63,364 bases of DNA from Azospirillum sp. B21 (GTDB taxonomy: Bacteria; Pseudomonadota; Alphaproteobacteria; Azospirillales; Azospirillaceae): NCBI RefSeq assembly GCF_008364825.1, contig NZ_VTTO01000017.1, forward strand, positions 67,086-130,449, read 5' to 3'. Position numbers and translations under genes: made by a program. Numbering within the stretch: position 1 is the first letter of the stretch; each line of letters starts with the position of its first letter. The notes beneath the pieces were generated by a model that worked only from the letters and a program-made list of their open reading frames with translations, was not told the DNA's origin and did no database searches. Positions 8,762 through 17,251 of the stretch are shown here, piece after piece.

Positions 8762-9541
8762 ATGCGCATCGCCTTTGCCCTGCCCTTCGTCGCCCTGGTG
8801 GCGATCACCACCGCAGCGGTCGCCGCGCCGGCCGATCAGCAGGCCAATTCGTCCCGTCCTCTTGCCGTCGTCAATTTCGACGACGACGCGCTCGACGAGC
8901 GCGTGACCCAAGCTGTCCGGAAGCTGCTGAAATCCAGTCCGGAGCTCGTGATCGAGGCCATTACCGACTACCAGCAGCGCAAACAGGCCGACGAACAGAA
9001 CGCGGCCATGCAACGGCTCAGCATGCTGAAACCTCTGATCTACGAGGACCCGGCTGCCCCGGTCGGCGGCAATCCCAACGGCGACATCACGGTCGTAGAG
9101 TTCTTCGATTACCAGTGTGGCTACTGCAAGAGCGTGCAGCCCGATCTCACCCGGTTGCTGGCCGACGACGGTCGGGTGCGGATCGTCTACAAGGAGTTCC
9201 CGATTCTTGGCCCCGCGTCGCTCACCGCGTCGAAAGCGGCGCTCGCCAGCCGTGCGCAGGGCAAGTACGAGGCCTTCCATGCGGCGCTGATGGAGCACCG
9301 TGGCCAGCTGGACGATGCGGTGATCAATCGCTTGGCGCAATCCGTGGGGCTGGACGTCGACCAGTTGCGGCGGGACATGGAATCGCCTGAGGTGATGAAG
9401 GCGATCTCGGCGAACACCACGCTCGCCGAGCAGCTCAATATCCGCGGCACCCCTGGCTTCATTATTGCCGATCAGATCCTGCCCGGTGCCATCAAACTCG
9501 ACGAGATGAAGCAACTCGTCCGCCGCGCACGCGCACTCTGA
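8762..9541 (+). CDS. DsbA-family thiol:disulfide oxidoreductase, 259 aa
   Basis: A periplasmic thioredoxin-fold protein. Residues 1-22 form a signal peptide ending AVAA. A helical region (about 40-100) resembles the N-terminal trimerisation arm of ScsC-type proteins. The DsbA domain begins at ITVVEFFDYQCGYCK with the active site C-G-Y-C at residues 119-122, and the cis-proline loop is visible as RGTPGF. It would oxidise or isomerise disulfides in exported proteins, plausibly the conjugation proteins TraH, TraF and pilus subunits, which F-type systems need. The family call is firm; the link to transfer is inferred. Next gene starts 20 bp downstream. Confidence 0.9.
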   Translation: MRIAFALPFVALVAITTAAVAAPADQQANSSRPLAVVNFDDDALDERVTQAVRKLLKSSPELVIEAITDYQQRKQADEQNAAMQRLSMLKPLIYEDPAAPVGGNPNGDITVVEFFDYQCGYCKSVQPDLTRLLADDGRVRIVYKEFPILGPASLTASKAALASRAQGKYEAFHAALMEHRGQLDDAVINRLAQSVGLDVDQLRRDMESPEVMKAISANTTLAEQLNIRGTPGFIIADQILPGAIKLDEMKQLVRRARAL

Positions 9542-9561
9542 GCCATTTTACGAGGCCCATC

Positions 9562-9834
9562 ATGCTCGCGCTTTCCCTCGCTTTCCTCTGGCCTGTGCCT
9601 GTGGTTGCAGCTCTGTTCGGGCCGGTGACCTCAGTCACCAGCTACATGCTGACACCGCACTCCGGCGAGCTGCCTGCGAAGGTTGGCGCAGCTCCCACAG
9701 ACCTGGACTTCTGCGAGATTGTCGTTTCCGACAAGGCCGCCAACGCGCCGGCCGATGCGCTGGCGCCGTGTCGCGACTGGTTCGCTCACGCTCAGGAAAA
9801 AGGGAGAGCGAGCATGATGGGAACATTACAATAA
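9562..9834 (+). CDS. Small secreted or anchored protein, 90 aa
   Basis: The first 25 residues are a hydrophobic leader (LALSLAFLWPVPVVAALFG), most likely a signal peptide, and the rest is polar with two cysteines (residues 51 and 70) that could pair. It starts 20 bp after the DsbA-like gene, and GAGG lies upstream of the ATG, so they are probably co-transcribed. A cysteine-containing exported protein next to a disulfide enzyme suggests a substrate relationship, but no family is recognised. Confidence 0.55.
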   Translation: MLALSLAFLWPVPVVAALFGPVTSVTSYMLTPHSGELPAKVGAAPTDLDFCEIVVSDKAANAPADALAPCRDWFAHAQEKGRASMMGTLQ

Positions 9835-9920
9835 CCAGCCGCCTACGGTCGCCGCTGGCGCTCCAACCACTACGAAGTGCGGTGTGCTTGTAACGAATTG
9901 CTCTTAAAGGAACCCCCAGT

Positions 9921-10145
9921 ATGGTGATCGTCGTATCCAGCCTTCTCGTCCTATCGTTATTATTTTCGTGCATCGGCAGCAAGATTGGGGTCGCACTATC
10001 CGTCTGCGCCGGCATTCTGGGGATTGTGTCGGATATCCAAGTCCTTGCGGGTGCATCGTTCCTCTTGGCCTTCTTTACGGCGGCGGTGATCTCAATCGAA
10101 AACGCACCGATGGACCAGAAGTACACCTCTGGCAGTCAACGGTAA
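9921..10145 (+). CDS. Small membrane protein, 74 aa
   Basis: Almost entirely hydrophobic over residues 1-60, with two or three transmembrane segments (VVSSLLVLSLLFSCIGSK, then GVALSVCAGILGIV and ASFLLAFFTAAVISI). AAAGGA lies well placed upstream of ATG 9921. It overlaps nothing once the next gene is started at 10175. No family recognised. Confidence 0.6.
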   Translation: MVIVVSSLLVLSLLFSCIGSKIGVALSVCAGILGIVSDIQVLAGASFLLAFFTAAVISIENAPMDQKYTSGSQR

Positions 10146-10174
10146 GCGCCTGCATCCACGCGAAAGCGACCTCA

Positions 10175-11035
10175 ATGGATCTCGTCGTGACCGTCCCTAA
10201 GCTCGTATGGGCTGACTGGCTCGCTGAGGGCGATTGTGCCGGTGAACCGGCGTCTGGGCAGGAATGGAGCTTCTTCCTTGGTCAGCACAGACCCCCGATC
10301 GCAGCAGGCGAAAGGCTGTACGTCGCCTCCTGGGGCCGGGTTCGTGGCTATGCACCCGTGACCAGGGTGGCCAAAACCACGCTTGGTTGGTGCATCTGCC
10401 GCGAGGGTGGTGCAGTTGCGGTTACCATCCCTGCTGCAGTGCCCGGCTTCCGCGGGTGGCGCCTGGTGTGGTGGGGCGAAGCGGACGAGATCCCCTATCC
10501 TGATTGGCGTTCTGACGGCGTTCCCACGCTCCTATCAACCAGGACAGGCGCCGCGCCGGCGGTGACGGTTTATACCGACGCTGTGCACCTTTTCCTCGAC
10601 GCCGATTCCTGGGTTTTGCCAGACGACAGCGGTCGCTGGATCGGACATTCTGCCCTTCTCCAGCCGCTGCATGCATTTGCAGATCGTATCGGTCTCCGGA
10701 GGGAGTGGCTTCATGCCAGCAATCCTCGCTTCCCTCACTATGACCTGACAACCCCTGCGGCTGCAGCGAGAGCTATCGGAGCGGGAGCGCTGCTCGTCAA
10801 TGTGCGCGACACTGCCGTGCTGGCAAGGCCCACAGGTTCAGACCGACGTCCGCCCGACTGGCGACCGCGGCTTCTAGAGCCTGCCGAGGCGGCCCAGCTG
10901 AACACTAAGCTGCTGCGCATGTTCGCTCCCAACCGCGCTCTTGGTCGTCGCGGCACAGCGCACCTGGTTCCCACCGATTCCACCGAAGCGGTCCCCGATG
11001 AAGGTGATGCGCCGGCCAAGCCTTTCCAGCTTTGA
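10175..11035 (+). CDS. Fusion of a PUA/ASCH-like domain and DUF4031, 286 aa
   Basis: Residues 1-110 look like a PUA/ASCH-type barrel: VPKLVWADWLAEGDCAG, then PPIAAGERLYVASWGRVRGY, which resembles RNA- or modified-base-binding domains. Residues about 130-210 match the DUF4031 pattern: VTVYTDAV start, PLHAFADRIGLRREWL, FPHYDLT and an alanine-rich helix ending AIGAGALLV. DUF4031 is a short domain normally found alone in phage and bacterial proteins of unknown function. The fusion is therefore unusual. ATG 10175 is preferred because an upstream extension to 9968 would overlap the small membrane gene. No operon partner is evident besides the next gene 9 bp downstream. Confidence 0.7.
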   Translation: MDLVVTVPKLVWADWLAEGDCAGEPASGQEWSFFLGQHRPPIAAGERLYVASWGRVRGYAPVTRVAKTTLGWCICREGGAVAVTIPAAVPGFRGWRLVWWGEADEIPYPDWRSDGVPTLLSTRTGAAPAVTVYTDAVHLFLDADSWVLPDDSGRWIGHSALLQPLHAFADRIGLRREWLHASNPRFPHYDLTTPAAAARAIGAGALLVNVRDTAVLARPTGSDRRPPDWRPRLLEPAEAAQLNTKLLRMFAPNRALGRRGTAHLVPTDSTEAVPDEGDAPAKPFQL

Positions 11036-11044
11036 GACGAAGCC

Positions 11045-11794
11045 ATGGACCCAACCACCTTCTTCGACGACTTCTGCGCTGGCGCCGGCGCAATGACGGC
11101 GGTTTGCACATCCTCCTGCGATCTCCAGGATCTCGTCATGGCGCCGATCGCCAGGGCAGCGATGACAGCGGGGCGACCACTCTTCAGCCTGAGTGCCAGC
11201 CACGACCGGTCACGGCTTGGTGTCGCTTCAATCTCGGCAGCATCGGGTTCCTTCAGTTCGCCGCGATCGGCCCGCGTGGTGTTTGATGCGGCCGAGCCGG
11301 AAGCCGAGCGTGCGGTCAAGCTCCGCCTTGCCTGCGATCTTCTTGATCTTGCCCCCACCCTTTCTCCTCGCCCGGTCGTCATCATCGACGATGCCGCTGA
11401 CCTGATACGGATCCGCTCCCTCTGTCCGCAGTTAACCAGCACGTTCGCCAGCGCCTCGAACCGCGGGATAAGCGTTGTCGCAGTATTCAAGCAGCTCTCC
11501 GGCCAGCGCTTTCCCATCCCCGGCCTGATCGTTCGTGAGCGCCCTGATGCGTCGCGCTGGATAGATCACGCCAGCCACCTCTGGCTGGGACCGGGCCTCA
11601 TCGAGGCGGACGTTCGAATGGTCAGCGAGCATTATGGTCTGCTGGACAGCCCCGCTGAAGCCAATTACCACCGTCCGTGCATTCTCGGTCGCCGCGAGCA
11701 AGGAATGCGTCCCACGAACTGGGAAATATCGCTCGTCGACTCCTGGGAGCTCGCACTGGTTCAGGAGCAGCCCGCACGAACCGTTGGGAGGTGA
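11045..11794 (+). CDS. Unknown protein, possible degenerate P-loop ATPase, 249 aa
   Basis: Begins nine bases after the previous gene and ends two bases before the next, so it is in an operon. The stretch PRPVVIIDDAADLIRIRSLCPQL, followed by a helix and GISVVAVFKQLSGQ, resembles the Walker B strand and following strand of coupling-protein ATPases (VirD4/TraD type), where an Asp-Glu pair and a glutamine-ending strand occupy these places. No Walker A loop is visible, so any ATPase ancestry would be degenerate. This reading is tentative; otherwise it is a hypothetical protein. Confidence 0.55.
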   Translation: MDPTTFFDDFCAGAGAMTAVCTSSCDLQDLVMAPIARAAMTAGRPLFSLSASHDRSRLGVASISAASGSFSSPRSARVVFDAAEPEAERAVKLRLACDLLDLAPTLSPRPVVIIDDAADLIRIRSLCPQLTSTFASASNRGISVVAVFKQLSGQRFPIPGLIVRERPDASRWIDHASHLWLGPGLIEADVRMVSEHYGLLDSPAEANYHRPCILGRREQGMRPTNWEISLVDSWELALVQEQPARTVGR

Positions 11795-11796
11795 GG

Positions 11797-12633
11797 ATGC
11801 CTGATCTTCTCCAGCAGCAGGCGGTGAACACCTTCTGGGTGTCGCTAGGACAGCAGGCGCCAGGCACGTACCGGCTAACGCCGTGCGGTGAGGCAACGGT
11901 CGCTGACCTGTGCCCGCCTGGAACCGTCATTCGAACGTCATATGGCACCGGCCCATTTATCGTGCTTGCCTGCACCCGACATGAATGGTGCGATCCTGAG
12001 GGACGCATTTGGCCTCACCACTCGCTGTCACTCGCCAATGCCGACCGGCCATCCCGTTCGGCGCAGAGCTGGATCAACGAGCTGGTGGCTGTCGGAGGCC
12101 GGCTGCTCCACCTCTTCGGCAATAATCAGGATGAGGTGATCGTTGACGGCTTCGCGTCCGTCGCGGTTCGCGAGCAACTCGGCATTGACGGTGGCCCCAG
12201 CGCACCGCCGATGCCGGATGCTGCCAACGACCCCGGTGTTGCCCCACAGCGACCCCGTCGCCGTGTCCGACGACGCGCGGGCGTACCTTCCCTGCCAGTG
12301 ATCGACGAGGGATCGCTGCTGTTGCACCGGGTCGAAGTCACCTATTGGTCCGTCTGGCCAGGTTTCCGAAGCTGGTCCCTGATCGAGTTTCGCAGCCGGA
12401 GTGGAGGCTCATTGCCTTGGTCGAAAAGCGCATATCACTGCTGCTTCGCGAAGCGTGCAGACGTTGATGCCGCCGGCGGCGTTATGGCATTCGCACGCTC
12501 CTATGCGACGGTTGCGGCTGCCACTCCTTTGTCTCGTCAGATCAAGATCAGCTCGGCACGCGTGCTCAAGCATCACCACCGGGTCAGGGCTGGAGTCTTG
12601 TCGCTGTTCGATTGGGCCGATGCGCTCGCTTGA
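11797..12633 (+). CDS. Hypothetical protein, 278 aa
   Basis: ATG 11797 is supported by the strong Shine-Dalgarno GGGAGGTGAGG, which overlaps the stop codon of the gene before. The protein has two parts joined by a basic, proline-rich linker (RPRRRVRRRAG, about 150-165). The first part includes an YGTGPFIVLAC strand and HEWCDPEG; the second includes WSVWPGFRSWSLIEF. Cysteine and histidine residues are present but form no clear zinc motif. It closes the apparent operon that starts at 10175. I do not recognise the family. Confidence 0.65.
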   Translation: MPDLLQQQAVNTFWVSLGQQAPGTYRLTPCGEATVADLCPPGTVIRTSYGTGPFIVLACTRHEWCDPEGRIWPHHSLSLANADRPSRSAQSWINELVAVGGRLLHLFGNNQDEVIVDGFASVAVREQLGIDGGPSAPPMPDAANDPGVAPQRPRRRVRRRAGVPSLPVIDEGSLLLHRVEVTYWSVWPGFRSWSLIEFRSRSGGSLPWSKSAYHCCFAKRADVDAAGGVMAFARSYATVAAATPLSRQIKISSARVLKHHHRVRAGVLSLFDWADALA

Positions 12634-12920
12634 ATTGGCAGCGGGCCAGCCGGTCTGCACAATCCCTACCGCCTCGCGCCGACCGCCGCGCGTGATTCTC
12701 TGATGGTCTGTTCGCGACCGGCGTCAGTCTAATACATTGCGCTGTTCTTGGTGGTCATGACAAGACTATCAACAAGTTTTTTCCTTCTTGCGTAGCAAAC
12801 AGCTACGTTCTTTATTGTTTACTCTCGCGCCACGCGCTATTTATCCATCAACACACAGCTTCAACACAGCGCTCACTGTCAGCGCAACCTTGCCATTCTT
12901 ACCAATTTACTGGAGCGACC
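12634..12920. promoter_or_regulatory. AT-rich gap with inverted GCTACG operator-like site
   Basis: A 287-bp gap, AT-rich from 12760 to 12860. CGTAGC (12791-12796), five bases, then GCTACG (12802-12807) form a perfect 6-bp inverted repeat, using the same hexamer as the gap at 6758/6791. It lies about 115 bp upstream of the next gene, which has the ribosome site GGAG before ATG 12921. Likely promoter and operator for the rightward genes that follow. Confidence 0.5.
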
Positions 12921-13553
12921 ATGCCTGAAAAGGACGGCGCAACCACGCCTAGACTCTGTCTGCTGGAGATCATCCCTGCGCCATTGCCCACCCAGTCCGA
13001 CGACGCGATCGTCGGTGATCCACGCGCACCGGTGCATACGGTCCAGTGTCTGTTCCAGGCCACGCATGCCATGACGCTGCAGGTCCGCGGACGCACTCCG
13101 GACGATGTTGCGCGCGTAGCGGTGGAAGAGGCGGCCATGCAGCCGCACTGGAAGGTCCTCGACGAGCACAGCCCGATCTGGATCGAGCGCATCGTGCAGG
13201 GGAATCACGAAACCGCGTATGCGATCGACGCACAGATCGTCCCGGTACCGCCTGCCTACACAGAGGCTGCTACCGCTGCTACCGCAGTGGCTCTGGACAT
13301 GGGGGCGACCCTGCTGCAAACGCTGGCCATACTGTCTTCCCTTAAAGCCGGCAAGGTTCCGAGCCAAGCGGCGGTCGGAGAGGCCATCGACGTGATCAGG
13401 GGCACGCTCGATACCTACGCGATCTCGCCCGATGCGGCCTACAACGACGCCGAATGTGCCACCACCCTGCCCGCTCCCTTCGGGCAGCCGGTGCTCGATT
13501 CCCGGGCGACGTCGAACCAAGCCGTTGCCCGTCACCTTGTGCCCAGCGTCTGA
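12921..13553 (+). CDS. Hypothetical protein, 210 aa
   Basis: No recognised family. TGGAG lies seven bases before ATG 12921. Central residues (about 105-150) are alanine- and threonine-rich helix (YTEAATAATAVALDMGATLLQTLAILSSL). A shorter start is possible but not needed. It is followed 10 bp later by another unknown gene, so the two are probably co-expressed from the promoter region at 12634-12920. Confidence 0.6.
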   Translation: MPEKDGATTPRLCLLEIIPAPLPTQSDDAIVGDPRAPVHTVQCLFQATHAMTLQVRGRTPDDVARVAVEEAAMQPHWKVLDEHSPIWIERIVQGNHETAYAIDAQIVPVPPAYTEAATAATAVALDMGATLLQTLAILSSLKAGKVPSQAAVGEAIDVIRGTLDTYAISPDAAYNDAECATTLPAPFGQPVLDSRATSNQAVARHLVPSV

Positions 13554-13563
13554 GGGTCTCGAC

Positions 13564-14052
13564 ATGAGCGACATCTCCTTCACGACATCAGCTGCTATCC
13601 ACATTGGCGGCATCATCACGGAGAGCGGCCTCGACACTCTGGTGTGCGCCATTGCGGCCTCCAGCGTCGGCGGGGACTGGGGTGCGAAGTTCCATTCTGC
13701 GGCAGAAATCGTGCAGCATGCACGTGCCGCGGCCGCCGGCGGAAGCCCGCTCCACCTGGTCAGCTTCGAGGCTCCCGACGGCGCATTCCCGTCGATTGAG
13801 CAAGCCTGCCGTGACCTCGGGCTGACCTACGTGCGGGGGACTGATTGTCGGCCCGACGGCAGCGGAGCTGTGGTGATGTGGTGGCCTGGTATGGATCAGC
13901 CGCGAAGCTGGGTCGGAACCGTGGACGCCCATGAGCCGTGCCTTCCCTACCGCCGGATCGTCGAGCTGATTGAAGCTGACGAGCTTCCGAAGGAGCTTGC
14001 CCTCATGAAGGCCGCATTCGAGCGTCCGGAGGGGCTGCAGATCGCCGCATGA
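13564..14052 (+). CDS. Hypothetical protein, 162 aa
   Basis: Unknown, soluble. It starts at ATG 13564, shortly after the stop of the previous gene, with GAGGG seven bases upstream. The first strand-helix unit (FTTSAAIHIGGIITESGLDTLVCAIAASS) and a later LHLVSFEAPDGAFPSIEQACRDLGLTYVRGTD suggest an alpha/beta fold. No catalytic motif recognised. Confidence 0.6.
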   Translation: MSDISFTTSAAIHIGGIITESGLDTLVCAIAASSVGGDWGAKFHSAAEIVQHARAAAAGGSPLHLVSFEAPDGAFPSIEQACRDLGLTYVRGTDCRPDGSGAVVMWWPGMDQPRSWVGTVDAHEPCLPYRRIVELIEADELPKELALMKAAFERPEGLQIAA

Positions 14053-14140
14053 CGGAGATCACCGGGCCGCCGGCTATTCGCCACGGCGCGAATGGTTGAC
14101 GGCCCTGAAGCATGCAGGTCCGGTCGAGACGAGGGTGGAA

Positions 14141-15271
14141 ATGAGCACCGACAGCGCCATCAGATGGACACACCGCGCACTTCCGCTTGTAACTGGCTGC
14201 GACTACGAAGGGCCCGGGTGCCGCAGCTGCTATGCGCCGCGCTGGGCGTACCGCTTCTCGCACCATCCAAACGCTCAGCTCGCCGCGCGCTATCAGGGCA
14301 CGGTCGCCAAGACCGCAAGCAGCCGGATCGTTTGGACTGGTCACGTGCGCTACAACGACCAGGTGCTCCATACTCTCCTGCTGGTGAGCCGGCGGAAGCA
14401 ACTCCGCTGGTTCATCAGCCGCGACGGCGACCTGTTTCACTCGCAGGTCACCGACGCGCAGATCGCCCGCGTGTTCGCCGCGGCGCTTCTGCGGCCGGAC
14501 CAGCAGCTGATCCTTCTGACCAAGCGTGCCACGCGGGCTCGCTCGTTCCTGGCTGATCCTGGGAGCGCCGCGCTGATCCAGGATGAGGCCCGACGGCTTC
14601 TGGAGGAGGTCCCCGAAAAGAAGAGGTGCCTTCTTGCGCAGCATCGCCTGCAGGAATTCGGCACCAGCAATTCGATCCTCCCGATGGCCAATGTGGTGGT
14701 GGGCTTCTCGGCCGAAGACCAACGTCGCTTCGACGAGCGCTGGGTCGAGTTCCGCGAGATCGCGGCGGCCGGCTGGATGATCGCCACATCGGCGGAGCCG
14801 CTATTGAGGCCGCTGCTATTGCCCAGCGACTACCTCGCGCTGGGGGATCGAGTTTGGCTCATCGTCGGCGGCGAATCCGGGCCGACAGCTCGGCCGGTCC
14901 ACCCTGCTTGGCTACGGTCGTTGAGAGACCAGTGTGTGCCTGCAGGTGTCCTGTTTTTCGTCAAACAGTGGGGTGTCTTTACGGAAGTGGCACTGGCAGG
15001 GGCCGTACAAGCCAATATCCTGGCCGGGACCACGACTGAAGAACTCGTAGGATACGCCAGAGACTGCATCGTCGTCTGGCCTGATGGTCGATCGGCTGTT
15101 CCGGAACGCTCTGCACCGTGGTGGGCGGCACAGCGCTTCGGAGCTGATCGCGAGACCGTCAGGCCAGGCGAGGGCGCGGTCCTGATGCGGCGGGTGGGCG
15201 TCGCATCGGCCGGCTACCTGCTTGATGGTCAAGACTGGGATCGGTCTCCGCCACTCCCGGCAGCCGCGTAA
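14141..15271 (+). CDS. DUF5131 (phage Gp37/Gp68) family protein, 376 aa
   Basis: The N-terminus carries the family signature: IRWTHRALPLVTGCDYEGPGCRSCYA, in which cysteines at about 18, 25 and 28 sit where radical-SAM-like iron-sulfur clusters bind. Later segments fit too: RWFISRDGDLFH, LILLTKRATRA, VVVGFSAEDQRRFDERW, IVGGESGPTARPVHPAWLRSLRDQC and VLFFVKQWG. DUF5131 proteins occur in phages and mobile elements; the reaction they carry out is not established as far as I know. ATG 14141 follows GAGGGTGGAA; an in-frame ATG at 14096 is less likely. The middle differs from the usual spacing, so an additional insert is possible. Confidence 0.85.
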   Translation: MSTDSAIRWTHRALPLVTGCDYEGPGCRSCYAPRWAYRFSHHPNAQLAARYQGTVAKTASSRIVWTGHVRYNDQVLHTLLLVSRRKQLRWFISRDGDLFHSQVTDAQIARVFAAALLRPDQQLILLTKRATRARSFLADPGSAALIQDEARRLLEEVPEKKRCLLAQHRLQEFGTSNSILPMANVVVGFSAEDQRRFDERWVEFREIAAAGWMIATSAEPLLRPLLLPSDYLALGDRVWLIVGGESGPTARPVHPAWLRSLRDQCVPAGVLFFVKQWGVFTEVALAGAVQANILAGTTTEELVGYARDCIVVWPDGRSAVPERSAPWWAAQRFGADRETVRPGEGAVLMRRVGVASAGYLLDGQDWDRSPPLPAAA

Positions 15272-15297
15272 CCGCCATAGACGCCAGGATCTTTGCC

Positions 15298-15777
15298 ATG
15301 TCATTTCCGCGTAGCCCAGCTGCGGTCGTTGCTTTCGCCCGCACCATCCCCTTCGCTGATGCGCTCCGAGCCCAGAGCGGCCAGTTGCTGGAACCGCTCG
15401 ACATCGTTGCAGGTATGCCGCTGGTGGACGGCTCGGCTCTGTTGGCGGTGCGGTGCTCGGCGGTCGCAGAGCGGCTGTATGGTCTTGTGAACAACGACGT
15501 TGTCTATGTAGCCGTGCGGCTTTTCATCGGTGCGCGGCGTGCGCGCCTGGCAGGCTGCCATGAGGCCGAACAGACCCTGGTCTACGACCATGTCGGCAAC
15601 GTCCAGTCGCTCCCGACCGGGATTGTCATGATGAGAACGCTCTATGACGCTCGATCACTGGCTGCCCAGGCTGCGGCTTGGGGGTGGGATGAAAGGACGT
15701 GCGATAGCTGGCGAAGGGCCATTGAGCGGGCGGAGACGTCACCTCAGGGCGACGACGCCGGTGAAGAGGCGGCGTAA
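15298..15777 (+). CDS. Hypothetical protein, 159 aa
   Basis: Unknown soluble protein starting 26 bp after the DUF5131 gene and ending 34 bp before a methyltransferase gene, in the same direction. The acidic C-terminus (GDDAGEEAA) follows a Trp-rich helix (AAAWGWDERTCDSWRRAIERAE). It is probably co-transcribed with its neighbours. No family recognised. Confidence 0.6.
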   Translation: MSFPRSPAAVVAFARTIPFADALRAQSGQLLEPLDIVAGMPLVDGSALLAVRCSAVAERLYGLVNNDVVYVAVRLFIGARRARLAGCHEAEQTLVYDHVGNVQSLPTGIVMMRTLYDARSLAAQAAAWGWDERTCDSWRRAIERAETSPQGDDAGEEAA

Positions 15778-15811
15778 TCATCATCGCCATCCAGCTTTTT
15801 GAGAGAAGACG

Positions 15812-17152
15812 ATGTCACACGACCCGAACGGGGATGATCCGGATGCTGGCTCTACCTTATCTGCACGGTCCCGTGCCAGTCGCCGCAAGCGCATTGAAAG
15901 CGGCCAGCGCCAGGAGGCTGAGGCACGCGCTTTGGAACTGCCGCGAAGGCTGCAGTCGCTCCTCGCATTCCCGCTTTTACAGGCGCTGGATGATGCCGGC
16001 GGTAAGGCTCGGCCGACAGACCTTTATGAGATGATCGCGGATCGCCTTCAGACGCCCGTGGAGGTACGGAAAGCCCGTCGCACCTATGGTGGAGGCAGGA
16101 CCTACAATGCGTTCGATCAGCAGGTTCGGTGGGCAAGGCACGCGGCGAAGGTTCAAGGGTTGATCGCCGATGCTGGGCGTGGGATGTGGGAGCTTGCTGA
16201 TCCGGCATATGCAAAGCTCGGCCGCATCCGCCGCGGCGCCACTATCCTCGCATGGTCGACCGACATGGGTATCGGGCTGTGGGCGCATGCCGAGGACGCT
16301 GCCGGAGCTCTCGAACCGGGAAGCCTGCAGCTCATCTTCACGTCTCCCATCTACCCTATCCAGACCGGTCGCGAATACGGAAAGCTGACCCCCGCGGTCT
16401 GGATCGATTGGATGACCAGACTGACGCGCCTCTGGTCGACCCTGATCACCGATGACGGTGTAATCGCCTTGAATCTGGCTGACTGCCACATTCCAGGCAT
16501 CCCCGCCATTTCCCCGTACCTATACCGGTTCTTGTTGAACTGTATCGACGATATCGGTCTGTACGAGCAGTTGCCGGATTATTGGGTGAAGCCGGCCCCC
16601 CTGGGGAATATCCAGTGGTCGGCGACCGAGCGTCGAAATCCGAAGGCGGCGGTTGAGGTCATTCGGTATTTTTCAAAGCACCCGTTTCCGAAGCGAACCG
16701 TGAATGAGATCCTTGTGCCCCGACAAGTGACGGGCAAAAAGGCGGCACAGGATGCCTCCCGAGGTCGCGAGTATCGTCCATCCGGCTATGAACTTGAGGG
16801 GTCACGGTTCTATCAATCTGAACGCGCGATCCCGACGAACGTGATTGTGTCCGGCGGTGTCAGCGGCAACGACCGATATGCGCGACGCTGCCGTCAGGCA
16901 GGCCTGCCGGTTCATCCGGCGCGGTTTCCAGAAGCACTTCCGCGACGGGTCATTCTTCAATGCACCGATCCAGGTGATATCGTCTACGATCCGATGGCAG
17001 GTAGCGGCACGACGGTTCAAGCAGCCCTGACCCTCGATCGGCGAGTCATCGCGTCCGAACCGATGCACGCGTATGTGCAAGGGCAGCTCCTGCGCGTTGA
17101 CGATAGGCTTGGCTTCATCAACCACCTTCCAAAGCACTTCCGCGACGTATAG
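15812..17152 (+). CDS. Orphan DNA amino-methyltransferase with winged-helix N-terminus, 446 aa
   Basis: Motif IV is present as FTSPIYPIQ (about residue 178), where most relatives have TSPPY, and motif I as DPMAGSGTT (about 392). With IV before I the enzyme is of the beta class, which contains N4-cytosine and N6-adenine methylases; the SPxY form favours N4-cytosine. Residues about 40-130 resemble the winged-helix Mrr N-terminal domain found on restriction enzymes and their partners (LLAFPLLQALDDAGGKARPTDLYEMIADRL). No restriction endonuclease gene lies beside it, so it is probably a solitary methylase, useful for modifying the element's DNA. The replaced proline in motif IV may affect activity. 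Confidence 0.82.
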   Translation: MSHDPNGDDPDAGSTLSARSRASRRKRIESGQRQEAEARALELPRRLQSLLAFPLLQALDDAGGKARPTDLYEMIADRLQTPVEVRKARRTYGGGRTYNAFDQQVRWARHAAKVQGLIADAGRGMWELADPAYAKLGRIRRGATILAWSTDMGIGLWAHAEDAAGALEPGSLQLIFTSPIYPIQTGREYGKLTPAVWIDWMTRLTRLWSTLITDDGVIALNLADCHIPGIPAISPYLYRFLLNCIDDIGLYEQLPDYWVKPAPLGNIQWSATERRNPKAAVEVIRYFSKHPFPKRTVNEILVPRQVTGKKAAQDASRGREYRPSGYELEGSRFYQSERAIPTNVIVSGGVSGNDRYARRCRQAGLPVHPARFPEALPRRVILQCTDPGDIVYDPMAGSGTTVQAALTLDRRVIASEPMHAYVQGQLLRVDDRLGFINHLPKHFRDV

Positions 17153-17251
17153 TGCCAGCGCTGCGTACGGTTATTGCTCGTTGGCAATAAAGTTTTCCTG
17201 AACCTGCCAAAACCTCTGGTTCGAACCCAGTGCTTTGCGATCCGGCCGGCT

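Noticed and set aside
17215..17236. T-arm-like sequence GGTTCGAACCC
   Set aside because: It looks like a tRNA T loop, but no acceptor, D or anticodon stems can be paired around it, so I do not call a tRNA or att site.
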